From positions 17,159,245 to 17,223,244 of the forward strand of contig OY848917.1 in NCBI GenBank assembly GCA_963693285.1: a stretch of DNA of 64,000 bases, given 5' to 3'. The notes below the pieces were generated by a model. The model ran no database searches. It saw nothing but the letters and a program-made list of their open reading frames with translations, and was not told the origin of the DNA. The DNA comes from Xestospongia muta. Taxonomy: Eukaryota > Porifera > Demospongiae > Haplosclerida > Petrosiidae. Position numbers and translations under genes: made by a program. Position 1 is the first letter of the stretch, and each line of letters begins with the position of its first letter. Of the stretch, positions 54,924-64,000 are shown one piece after another.

Positions 54924-56930
54924 ATGGCTAGACCATCTATACTGATCTTCCTACTCCTATCATCAGTAATGGTAAATTATAATTACAATTAATACATTAC
55001 TAAGTCTTACATTACACAGTAGTACTTTGTCACATTAGAATGCATCAAGCCTATTTCCTATGTTACTGCATCATGAGTTTTAGTACTGTATTAATATTAC
55101 ATTTTCTTACAAATTTTCCCTTTGAAGTATGCTGTTTGTATGTAAAACTACCTATTTACTACTCATCACTTCGAATAACTTGATAAATGTTTTGACAAAC
55201 AATAATCCAAAGACATAACTCTAAAATAACAATAGTTATTAGTGACTTTTGAGGTATTGTGGTTTTACATTCTTCACACTTCACTCTCAGGATACAAATC
55301 ACTACAATATCATGCTGACACCAATAACCTATATTTGTTAAGTCCAATACTACTTCTCATTGTAGATAACATATGCTGATTGGACACTTTATGTTCGACT
55401 TAACTCCTACAGTAATCCTAGGAGAGTATATGGTACTAACGTAGGAGGATTAAATCGGTATTGTTGTTGTACATGTCCTTCCACATGTTGTAATTCAAAT
55501 GTTAACAACATCAATTGTATCAATGGTGGATGTAATAGTCGAATTCTTATATGTGCTAATCAAGGGAGTACTGCTAAGTCCTGTGTATATTCTAATATTA
55601 TTAACAGTGATACTGTTAATTTTGGTCAGGGAAATGTTGAAGGTGGTCTGACTAATCCAGTTCATGTTACTGTACAAGGACAATTACTTAATGTGAGTTC
55701 ACATAGAGTTAATTTTATACTGTAAGATGCCTAAATAGATATTATATCTAATTTTGTTTTATTAGCTGTGATTAAAGTTTCTATGAATTAATTTTATCTA
55801 TTTGTACAAGTATAATGTATGTTGATATCATCCTTAAAGTCAATATTGCCTATTACATTACCTTAAAATTGATACAGACTAGTGTACAAGTCAACATTGA
55901 AGTCCTTGATGACAATGGAGCAAATCCAAATGTTAATCCAACTCGCATTCTTAACACTCAAGCTAATCTACAGTCACCTCAAATATCTAGTAATTTCAGT
56001 TCTGACACAACTGTCAATGAAGGTGGTAGCAATGTTGTATCGTTATCATATGCTACTAGAATAGAGTGTGCTACAAACTACTATCAGTCAGACTGTTCTG
56101 TGTACTGTATACCAACTAACGATAGTATTGGACATTGTACTTGTGATACTCATGGTAACAAGATCTGTTTACCTGACTATACTAATATAAGTAACAACTG
56201 TCTTGATGGTATGTTGTCTGTTGCTTGATTGACATTTTAATGTAACTAGATTAATAAAAATCACACAATTATTAATAATAATAATTGTTAGTTCTTATAG
56301 TATCATATATGGATTTTCACTTTAAATAATTATTTGAGAATTCATACTAAGTATCAATTGATCAACATCTATATTGAAGTATTTTTAATAACTAGTTTGC
56401 AAATATCAGCTATTTTCTGCTTGCATAATTTTCCATGATTGTTTACTGTTATCTTCACTAACTAGATTAATGATCAATAATATTACATGTGTAACCTTCT
56501 CTAAATTAATCACACATTGATTATTTATTGTTTTCTAGATTCAAACACACCCAAAGCAATCGACATAGTTGAACCAGTTGTTGGTGGTACAATTGGTTTT
56601 ATTTTGTTAATAATTGCTGTCATTTTAATTTGCTGTGTAAATGCTGTTGTTATTAGACAAAAACACAAAAGACAGAGTTGCAACACCCAACAAGTTACAT
56701 ATGATATACCTACAGTTAGTATTCCTGAAGTCAAATGGAAGAGACAACCTAACACATCAGCTGCACCTCACCCCCTGTGTAATTCTATTGTACAAACATC
56801 TAGACAACAAACATATAATGGAGGAACTCCTTTTAATACAGAAGATAATCCAGCTTATCAATTGGGAGGTGTTGCACATGGAGGATACCAGCCTAATTAT
56901 GATAACATGAGAGGCACATCCTTCAAGTAA
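54924..56930 (+). CDS. Gene G: membrane DSL-domain protein without EGF repeats (4 exons)
   Basis: Exons 54924-54971, 55366-55692, 55878-56208 and 56539-56930 have the same lengths as in gene E and give 365 residues. Signal peptide differs by two residues (MARPSILIFLLLSSVM). DSL again has GHCTC and LPDYTN, and no EGF exon lies before the membrane exon. Unlike gene E, the stretch before the DSL domain reads VNEGGSNVVSLSYATRIEC...YYQSDC, as in genes B and C. Tail with YDIPTV, DNPAYQL, NYDNM and GTSFK is almost unchanged from E. Keeping two such frames open suggests that the EGF-free form is used. Confidence 0.86.
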
Positions 56931-57289
56931 CAGTGAACGTTTTAAAATTGAAACATGCACTATTTATCAGTGTTGTTTTTTGTTACTTCTTTTAATAACT
57001 ATAGATCTGTTTATATTTTTTTGAATTACTCAATTACGTTTTGCTCTCTTTGTATTCATAGCTTTTGATAATTTTATCATAAATTTGTTATATGTTCACT
57101 TCAGTCTCAAAGTGGTACTAAAAAACTATTTGCTTTCTTACTTATAGGAATTTTTTTATATAGTAGTGTCCATAGAAGTCTGGTGGGAAGTAATACTTTT
57201 CTGTGTGTAGTTGAATGTTAACGTTTAGGGTTTAGGAAATACGATCAGTCTAATATACAATGAAGTGTGGAGTTCATTATTTTTATTTC

Positions 57290-57620
57290 TCTATTTTAAT
57301 CAGTGCAGACTCCTTTTGTTGATGATGTACATTAGACACAAATGGAGACTGATAACATATTGAAGTCTTGTACTAACTACTCCACATATATAGTTCCCAA
57401 GCTATTTGACTCTATAACATCAATAATGGGAGACAATTAATTAACAGGTGTATTAAATATCACAACAGATTTGTGGGACAAACAATAGGACCTACTAATT
57501 TCTTAATGTTTCATTCTTATAAAGTAAATGTGATACTTAAAAAATAACATGTACATTAGACAGTAATGGACACTGATAACATATTGAGGTCTTGTACTAA
57601 CTACAGCAAAAAAACTATTG
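57290..57620 (+). pseudogene. Two small remnants of the receptor exon
   Basis: CAGACTCCTTTTGTTGATGA...GTACATTAGACAC...AACATATTGAAGTCTTGTAC at 57304-57380 and a second piece at 57549-57602 match the exon at 28182-28290 with deletions. Frames are broken. Confidence 0.6.
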
Positions 57621-57755
57621 CATTAAGGTCTGATAATATATCAACACTTAATAATACAAAATACATGATCATATAAATGAATATAAATTTTCAATTTTAG
57701 ACTTCCAGTAATGTTTATTTTTGTGTTTTGGAATTTATTTGGTTATCATTAATAG

Positions 57756-58015
57756 GTCGAAAAATATGCTGAGAAGGTTGTCATCCAATTAGACTATTGT
57801 AACCAGTCTGGACAATGTTTATTTCATAGTGGTTGGTCTTGTACTAACTGTTGTGTTCCTGATTTTTCTAATGAGTGTCAAAATGGTGCTTGTAATGTAC
57901 CTAATAACTGTGTCTGTAATGATGGATGGAGTGGAGTAAACTGTACTTAACCAGTATGTCATCAGGAATGTAATCCAACAGGAGGACAATCTACAGCACC
58001 TTATACCTGTAGTTA
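57756..58015 (+). pseudogene. Dead EGF exon
   Basis: Follows the three-EGF exon throughout but has stops (ATATGCTGAGAAGG for TGC AGA GAA; TGTACTTAACCAG), a deletion after CATCCAATTAG and several Cys changes. Ends at TATACCTGTAG. Confidence 0.9.
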
Positions 58016-58039
58016 ATGTTTAGGGTTTAGGGGATATGA

Positions 58040-58420
58040 TCAGTAAATATACAATGAAGTAGGGAGTTCATTATTCTTATTTCTGATACATGTACATGTA
58101 ATGTCATGTTTGTAGTGAGGAATGGAGAGATGTTTATAAGAAAAAACAGAAAGGAAAGGGAACTTTGTATAAGTACTTGTCTCTACTTATAAAACTGGAG
58201 ATGTATAAACAATTTAAATTTAACAACTTACCGATAGTCATTTTTAAGTTCATTCAGGTTGTAGAGGTGAAATATGTGTGTAATGTGGAGGATAAAATAA
58301 AAACTATTGAATGGATACCACATGGATCGAAAATAAGATTGCAAGTATATATTTGGTGGAAGAGAAATACTTGGTGGTGTGCTAACTGTAGTAGTACTAG
58401 TTTGAGTAACCGATGAAGTA
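58040..58420. other. Junction region beside the retroelement
   Basis: An 83-codon plus-strand frame (58165-58416) contains EVKYVCNVEDKIKTIEWIPH but I recognise no domain and the overlap with the retroelement's 3' side makes coding doubtful. Confidence 0.3.
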
Positions 58421-58429
58421 GTCATATCA

Positions 58430-59858
58430 TTAGTACTGCATGGTTGTTGGAACAATCGAATTATCCAAACTCCACTGTTGATCTGTAATATCTTCACAAT
58501 ATCGTACACGCAACTGATCAATATGTCGACGTAAGATAGTGTCTGCTGATGTTTTAACTTTATAGGAGACAGGACCAGTAAGTTTAATTACTTCTGCTGG
58601 TACCCAGGTAGGAGTTCCATGATAATTACGAGCAAAGACTTTATCACAAACTTTAAACATACGAAAGGTTTTCTTTGATTCAATGTTAGAGTGATATTTA
58701 CTGGTTACTTTGCGTGATAAATCTGGGTGAATGAGGTCCATTGTAGTCCTTAATTTTCTTCCCATGAGTAGTCCTGCCAGAGACATTTCTGTTGCACAAT
58801 GAGGTGTAATACGATAGCGAGCTAAAAATTGTGTTAAACAATCTTGAATATTACCTTCTAATTTCTTATACACTGACTTAAATGTTTGAACTGCACGTTC
58901 TGCTATTCCATTTGAGCTTGGGAGATATGGTGATGTTCGAATGTGATGGATACCGCATTGTTTCATGAACAATTGAAATTCATGGCCTGTAAAGGCTATT
59001 CCATTATCAGATACTAGCTGTTCTGGGAGTCCGTGAGTAGCAAAAATCTGTTGTAACTTCTGAATGGTGACTTCTGAGGACAATGAATTAACAATATGTA
59101 CTTCGAGTGACTTCGAGTGTGCATCTATCAGAATGAAGAAAAATTTACCTAAAAATGGTCCAGCATGGTCGATGTGAACACGACTCCATGGTTTTTGTGG
59201 AAATTCCCAGAAATGGAGTGGTGCTTTTGCTGGGTCTGAACGATTAAATTGACAAGTATTACAATCTTGAACTGTTCTTTTGATATCTGCATCAATTCCT
59301 GGCCACCAAACGTAAGAACGAGCGAGCATCTTCATTTTTGTGATTCCTGGGTGAGTCTGGTGTAACTGGTTGAGGGTAATTTGATGTCCAGCTGCTGGTA
59401 TAATGACACGTGAACCTAATAAGAGACAACCATCTAGTACACTGAGTTCAGAATTTCGATTGTGAAATGGAGGAAGGTCTAGTGTAGGTTCAGTGATGTT
59501 CCATCCATTCTGTACTAGTTTTCTAACTCATGATAAAAGTGGGTCTTTATCTGTCCATACCTTTATTTGAGATGCTGTTACAATAGACTGATCTAAGTGG
59601 TTTAGTAGATGACCTGCTTCCGTTTTGCCTGAGATTAGAATGTCATCAATATATACACAAACATTAGGAAGATCACAGAGAAAGACTTTCCATAAGTCGC
59701 TGAAAAATACTAGGTGCTGTAGAAATACCAAATGGCAAACGTTCATATTGGAATAGTCCCTTGTGAGTATTGATAGTGGTGAACTTCTTTAAATCTGAAT
59801 GAAGAGCCAACTGTTGATATGCTTGACTGAGATCTAATTTAGTGAACAATGTTTATCT
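58430..59858 (-). mobile_element. Ty3/Gypsy retrotransposon relic (RT fragment and integrase)
   Basis: On the minus strand 59850-59690 gives the reverse transcriptase palm (SQAYQQLALHSDLKKF, YERLPFGISTAP), then after a frameshift YIDDILISGKTEAGH with the catalytic YIDD. The frame passes straight into a spacer (SQIKVWTDKDPLLS, stop) normally found after RNase H, so the RT thumb and RNase H have been deleted. From 59519 an integrase frame holds the HHCC zinc site (LHQTHPG, DCNTCQ), D-D-E residues (HIDHAGPF, VSDNGIAF, GIAERAVQ) and a GPVSY module near the end. The element stops abruptly at about 59858. No long terminal repeats are seen. Confidence 0.85.
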
Positions 59859-60020
59859 AAGAAATATGGAAACAGCACCGAACTATTGAAATATGTTTGG
59901 CAATTGAAGAAAGCAGGCAAGGAATTCAACATTACCTGGTCAATAAACCGAAGAGCACAAGCCTACTTCAACAAAGAAATGCAACCTCTGCCTAACTGAA
60001 AAGCTTATTTAAATTTTGAA
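59850..60020 (+). mobile_element. Fragment resembling a Penelope-like GIY-YIG endonuclease end
   Basis: CLSKKYGNSTELLKYVWQLK...FNITWSI followed, one frame over, by CNLCLTEKLI. This pattern (TELS-K-W-LK, W-I, C-LCL-EK) is common at the C-terminus of Penelope-like elements and related GIY-YIG-bearing retroelements. One frameshift and no upstream reverse transcriptase: a dead tail. Assigned from memory of the pattern. Confidence 0.45.
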
Positions 60021-60220
60021 TTTAAATTCAGCAAATATATGTTACTTTATAGTATCCTCATATATCTTTTACATAGAGTAATATCAATTGGAATATTAAC
60101 AGCAATGATAACAGGGATAAGACTATCAAACAGGTTAGATGAATGAGTGAATGGATGGATGAATACTAGATTGCAATTGATGGATATATTGACAGTCAGA
60201 CGGAGGGCATCCTTCAAGTT

Positions 60221-62665
60221 TTAACCCTTTTGTCCAATACTGACCCACGCATGCGCAAAACCAAAATATCCCTTTTTTAACGAAAGACGCATAATCGCGT
60301 CATCAATATTGTGAGCTCAGATGACGAATGACGCGAATCCGCATCAACTAAATTTACTAAGCAATAGCGCAACATTGACAGGTGTTAGAGTGTGTATTTT
60401 CTTCAGTAGTAGCTCCTGTACCTGTTATTGCTTGCCTTAGAATCTGCAGTCAGCATTTCACTCGAGTTTCCACAGTCTTTGTATTTAAAGTTAACACTCC
60501 AAGTTATTACCTCGTGTATTGATTATTGTTGACAAATCAGTCTGCAAACCTCCACTTACAACTTAACAGTCTAAGTTAGTAACTCACATGCATACGAACC
60601 ACGATAAAGATAAGTATAATTGCACATTATAATCAGTACATCACTTAAATAAATGTAAACAAATAACAACAAATGCATTATGCAAATAGAATGACTGATA
60701 GACGATCATTTACAAGAGACGAAGTTTTGGGTATTATCGATGATAAACCAATGTATCCAAGGACTGATGAAGAATTCGACACATTAAATGATGAGATGGA
60801 GGACGACTACTGGTAATAAAATTATAAGATAATTTACAAAGTATGTAAAACCTACCAATCTTAGTATAACAGAAGGTACATCTGTTGATGTTGAAAAGTT
60901 TCTAGTCCAATTACCTGCATCGCTATGGTAAATATCAAAAATATTACCTTTTACTGATTGTGAAATAAATAGCTGCCAACAAAGAGAGTCACTTGCAGGT
61001 CCATCAAGTTCACTAAAAGATACACCACTATTAGCGTAAGTCAACACATGCCAAAATAACAGTTTACCTACAATCTAATAGGACTTCTCTTGAAAATCCA
61101 GTGTCTGCCACTAACAAATCTAAACAAAGGTAAGTTATACAATAAATGTACATTTCTCAACTATAAATATCTTCATATCCAATCCCCAAGTGACCACACC
61201 CTAGGGGAGATAAAATGGTCAAGCAATTACATGCTAGTCACTGTAGATTCGTTTACTGAATCAGTGGGACCAACTGCTTCTGTCCCTTCATCACCACTTA
61301 AGGCATTTATGCTATTTTTTACACAATCACTTCTACAACTGATAGTAGACAAGAAAAACAGATATGCTGAAACATGTATGGGTGGAGAAAAGTATAACAA
61401 AAGTGTCTATTGAAGAATTGCAGGCATACTTGGGATTTATGATCATAAAGGGGATAGTAAAATTACCATCCCTATATGATTATTTGAAAAATGACCCATA
61501 TTATTACTACGCCCCCATAGCAGATCAAATTTCTCGAGATAGATTCATGGACATTTCACGATATCTCCATTTTGTAGACAATGCGATGTTAGCACTACCA
61601 GGTACACCACAATATGCACGTCTTGGTAAAGTAAGACCAATTCTGGAATTTCTTAACAACAAATTGATTACATTATATAATCCAAATCGTGACAACAGTA
61701 TAGATGAGGCAATGATAACATTTAAGGGCAGATCAGCAATGAAACAATATGTTCCAAAAAGCCTATCAAGAGAGGATTTAAAGTTTAGGTCAGGGCTGAT
61801 AGTGACAATAGGTTTGTATGTGAATACCAAGTATACTGTGGAAAGGAGAAGAGATCAGAAACAGGACTAGGTTCACAGGTTGTCCGAGACTTAACAAGAA
61901 GCATTGTCGGAAAAAACCATCATATATACTGTGATAACGTTTTTACAGGCATTCCACTTTTTAAGGATCTGCTAGAAGACAAAATTTATCCCTGCGGAAC
62001 CATGCGTTCAGATAGAAAGTTCTATCCAACAGAATTCAAGCTAATACAGCATGAAAGTTTGTTTATGACTGTGTGGCAAGACACAAAGGTAGTAAGTGCT
62101 CTTGTTACAAACTCTCAGCCTTTGGCAATAACACAAGTGGAGAGGAAGCAACAAAATGGAGAAAAAAAACCTAGTAAATTATCCTCAGCTAATCGCCAAC
62201 TACAACCAAAAAATGGGTGAAGTTGATCATAATGATCAACTGAGGCAGTACTACTGCCTCAACACAAGAGGATATAAGGTTTATAAGTACATCTTTTACT
62301 TTGTAACTGATGTTGTAATTACAAACACTTACCTCTTGCAAACATTCCTTCCCACATCTCCATTCAAAACGATCAAAGACTTTCGCCTCAACTTAGGTCA
62401 CCTTCTCATTGGATTGTATTGTGGTCATAAGCATCATGATCCTCCTTCATTGTGTCTACCAGCAAAAAAAAATTTGCCAGCAGCATTTTCCTCAAAAGCA
62501 CGATGGCAGTGGACACAGGTGTCACCACTGTTATGTATTTCTAAACAAACAAAGAGATACTCAATGGTATTGTAGTGACTGGAGCCTTTACCTCTGTCAT
62601 ACTGGTAAGAGTAGTGACTGTTTCCTATACTACCACACCCACCATGGACCTAATGAAAATTAAAG
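60221..62665 (+). mobile_element. piggyBac-type DNA transposon, right end not seen
   Basis: TTAACCCTTTTGTCC at 60221 fits a TTAA target site plus a CCC-start terminus as in piggyBac elements. The region 60240-60360 is unusually rich in CG dinucleotides (GACGCATAATCGCGTCATC) for this window. A transposase gene follows. The inverted partner of the left end was not found before 64000, so either the right end is lost or lies outside. Confidence 0.6.
60674..62663 (+). pseudogene. piggyBac transposase gene, frameshifted
   Basis: N-terminal exons are likely at 60674-60812 (MHYANRMTDRRSFTRDEVLG..., acidic, donor GTAATA), about 60945-61035 and 61090-61130. The core follows in pieces: FFTQSLLQLIVDKKNRYAET (to 61380), VSIEELQAYLGFMIIKGIVK...NSIDEAMITFKGRS (61390-61843), HHIYCDNVFTG (61850-62160), GEVDHNDQLRQYY (62170-62490) and a Cys-rich C-terminal finger (HRCHHC...YCSDWSLYLC). 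The three catalytic aspartates of the DDE_Tnp_1_7 fold are present (IDEAM, YCDNVF, EVDHND). Frame changes at about 61380, 61845, 62165 (an A run) and 62495 mean that it is dead. Confidence 0.85.
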
Positions 62666-62969
62666 AGACACTTATATATATATATACAAAAAAGAATAAT
62701 TATTATCAACACTTAACTAAAATGTCTAACATAACAAACAGTAGTCATTCAAATAAGAAGCATATACAGATACACACACTCAACACACAAAATCCAATTA
62801 TAAATTTCTACCAACAAGGTAAGCAATACTAACTTGTATATAGAGCGCTTGCATTGACGTCACAAATATGACGTCACGATACTTCCGTATGGCAAAAGAT
62901 TCAGCTGCCCACGTTTTTCTATTCAGCTAGACAGCTACACCTTGGCCTGAGTTTGTAAAAAAAAGAATG

Positions 62970-63123
62970 ACACAAGCTGCACCGTACTCAGACTACTTCT
63001 ATAGGGTAGATGGCAAAATGTAGGCAAGATATTGCGACAAAATAGCTTGTATAAGAAATGAGGATCCTTATACAATGAAGAAGAATGAGTTCACCAAGGA
63101 CATGGCTCAGTTGCCAACACTAG
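62970..63123 (+). pseudogene. Exon fragment resembling the start of transposon-associated SWIM/YqaJ-type proteins
   Basis: MTQAAPYSDYFYRVDGKM, stop, ARYCDKIACIRNEDPYTMKK...FTKDMAQLP, then a donor GGTAAGT at 63124. The DPYT-K-x-F-x-D-x-x-x-LP pattern is familiar from abundant cnidarian and sponge proteins with SWIM or YqaJ domains. One stop codon (TAG at 63018) breaks it. Family name given from memory and low certainty. Confidence 0.4.
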
Positions 63124-63151
63124 GGTAAGTGACTCTGTCTTGTGAGATCTT

Positions 63152-63270
63152 CATTACCACAGTGTGTGTTTGGGCTCCTTAAGTGGAATTCTGTAGAACT
63201 TAATGCCTGCATCTCTGTTTTCTTTCGTGTCTCTGGCTGTGCAATTGAAGGCACAGCAGGAATTGACCAT
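63152..63270 (-). CDS. THAP zinc-finger exon (first exon)
   Basis: From ATG at 63270 the minus strand reads MVNSCCAFNCTARDTKENRD, then AGIKFYRIPLKEPKHTLW before a stop or a GTAATG donor. C-x(2-4)-C near the start, and FYRIP followed by a Trp, fit the N-terminal half of a THAP DNA-binding domain (C2CH); the distal C-H pair would be in a next exon, which I could not find. THAP domains occur in P-element-like transposases, in line with the inverted repeats around it. Confidence 0.6.
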
Positions 63271-63411
63271 TCTTTTTTAGCACCTACTCCAGCAGTCCAA
63301 CTATATAACAGCTTCTTGCCATACGGAAGTGGTTACGTAATGCGCATGACGTCACATGCAAGCGCTCTATACACTGGACACGTTTTGCATCATTAGTAGT
63401 ACTTACAGAAG

Positions 63412-63655
63412 CTATCACTGTTGTACCTTAGCCCTAGCGCTTCAATTTCACGCGCTTTTTTCTTTACAAAGACAGTAGTAGAAAAGATACGATAGAATGA
63501 GTTACTTTCAGTAGATTTCGAGGTATAATTTACTTGAATAATCGTAATTGAACCTGTTGGAAGTTCTCCAAGGCGTCTTCCTCTTGTCTCAATGAACATG
63601 TGCCTGAGGCAAATTAAATTTCGACATCCGGTGATCCCACCCACACAAAATTCCC
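63412..63655 (-). CDS. Unrecognised minus-strand exon
   Basis: Open from about 63655 (FCVGGITGCRNLICLRHMFI...) to a good donor GTAAGT at 63411 (after YNSDSF). Base composition is less AT-rich than the surroundings and TTCCCGGGAA is just upstream at 63643-63660. I know no matching family; it may belong to a gene extending to the right of the window or be part of transposon debris. Confidence 0.3.
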
Positions 63656-63659
63656 GGGA

Positions 63660-64000
63660 ATAAAGTTATATCCATGGTGGTATTACAGCCTCCTGGTATC
63701 ACCAACACAGCTAACAATTGCTATGCTAGTAGTGTCCTCCACTGTCTGCTAAATCACCCACTTTTTAGAATTCCTGCGATCAAGCAGTAAACAAACATGT
63801 TGTGAATCTACAAAATCAGGTATAATATATATTGTAAATTTATAATTAAAAAGTCTGATAATAGTTCTGATGACAAATAGTTGTAGGCATTCGCAGCACA
63901 TTATTATTTAATATTTAAGCTATACATTTAGGGTTAGAGAACTACTTACTACAAGTTGACTATCGTGAGATATACATAGCATGTCTGACGTGAATCGTCC
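63660..64000. other. Right end of the window, no feature seen
   Basis: Short frames only. A CCTCCTGGTATCACC stretch at 63690 has moderate GC but no recognisable content. Confidence 0.5.

Larger units (their letters stand above)
53886..57165. repeat. Segmental duplication of the gene E block (39919-43165)
   Basis: The shared block starts at TGTAACCTCATTAGCACCC in both places, inside gene D's MNNL exon for the first copy, and runs through MITE, leader exon, gene and 3' flank to AGGAATTTT. Non-coding sequence is nearly identical, so it is recent. Confidence 0.9.
62841..63369. mobile_element. 529-bp TIR element with TA duplication, CRE-like motifs in both ends
   Basis: TAGAGCGCTTGCAT at the left and ATGCAAGCGCTCTA at the right, both flanked by TA. 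The similarity of the ends goes on for about 55 bp and includes TGACGTCA (CRE/bZIP) and ACTTCCGTATGGCAA (ETS-like). Inside, a THAP exon points left and a second exon points right, so each end sits where a promoter would be. Confidence 0.7.

Noticed and set aside
60208..60224. GGGCATCCTTCAAGTT beside the piggyBac end, similar to the last codons of genes E and G (ACATCCTTCAAGTAA)
   Set aside because: Match is about 12 bases long with no extension on either side; likely chance.

Overview
The window looks like nuclear DNA of an early-branching animal. It is strongly AT-rich, genes are cut into short GT-AG exons, (AT)n and (GATC)n microsatellites and small fold-back elements are abundant, and the dominant genes are animal-specific DSL-domain (Delta/Serrate/LAG-2 type) Notch-ligand-like genes. 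A demosponge such as Amphimedon, from which several Delta-like genes are reported, is my best guess; this is inference, not an identification.

Layout. (1) 1-21430: a ~10.08 kb segment in tandem (copies start before 1, at 10083, and a truncated third at 20107). Each full copy carries a 5' UTR exon, a long first intron full of repeats, one complete five-exon gene for a secreted 359-residue DSL ligand with three EGF repeats (genes A, B), and a decayed DSL/EGF fragment behind it. (2) 21540-29050: an island of broken adhesion-GPCR-like ectodomain exons (HormR-like, GAIN/GPS-like) in plus and inverted copies, interrupted by a spectacular (AT)n/(GATC)n compound satellite. (3) 30170-36991: gene C, a complete 744-residue type I membrane DSL ligand with 12 EGF repeats. 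(4) 38640-51830: shuffled ligand genes and fragments: D (truncated), E (complete, membrane-anchored, no EGF repeats), F (lacks signal exon, otherwise open), H (DSL exon split by a hAT-like element), I (frameshifted, DSL exon lost) and J (EGF fragment plus membrane tail). (5) 53880-57170: a second copy of the gene E block (gene G). (6) 57170-64000: degraded EGF and GPCR pieces, then transposon territory: minus-strand Ty3/Gypsy relic, a Penelope-like fragment, a frameshifted piggyBac transposase gene, and a 529-bp TIR element carrying a THAP exon.

How it fits together. All ligand genes use one exon toolkit: signal exon, MNNL-like exon, DSL exon, any number of three-EGF exons, and one of three alternative last exons (secreted tail, membrane tail type 1, membrane tail type 2 with NPAY and other tyrosine motifs). 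Every junction from DSL onward is phase 1, so exons can be added, lost or swapped without breaking frame. The cluster appears to have built secreted, EGF-free and 12-EGF ligands this way, with duplication, gene conversion and transposon insertion visible in different stages. Four complete reading frames (A and B, C, E and G counted as five genes) are supported by exact phase arithmetic; the rest are partial or broken.
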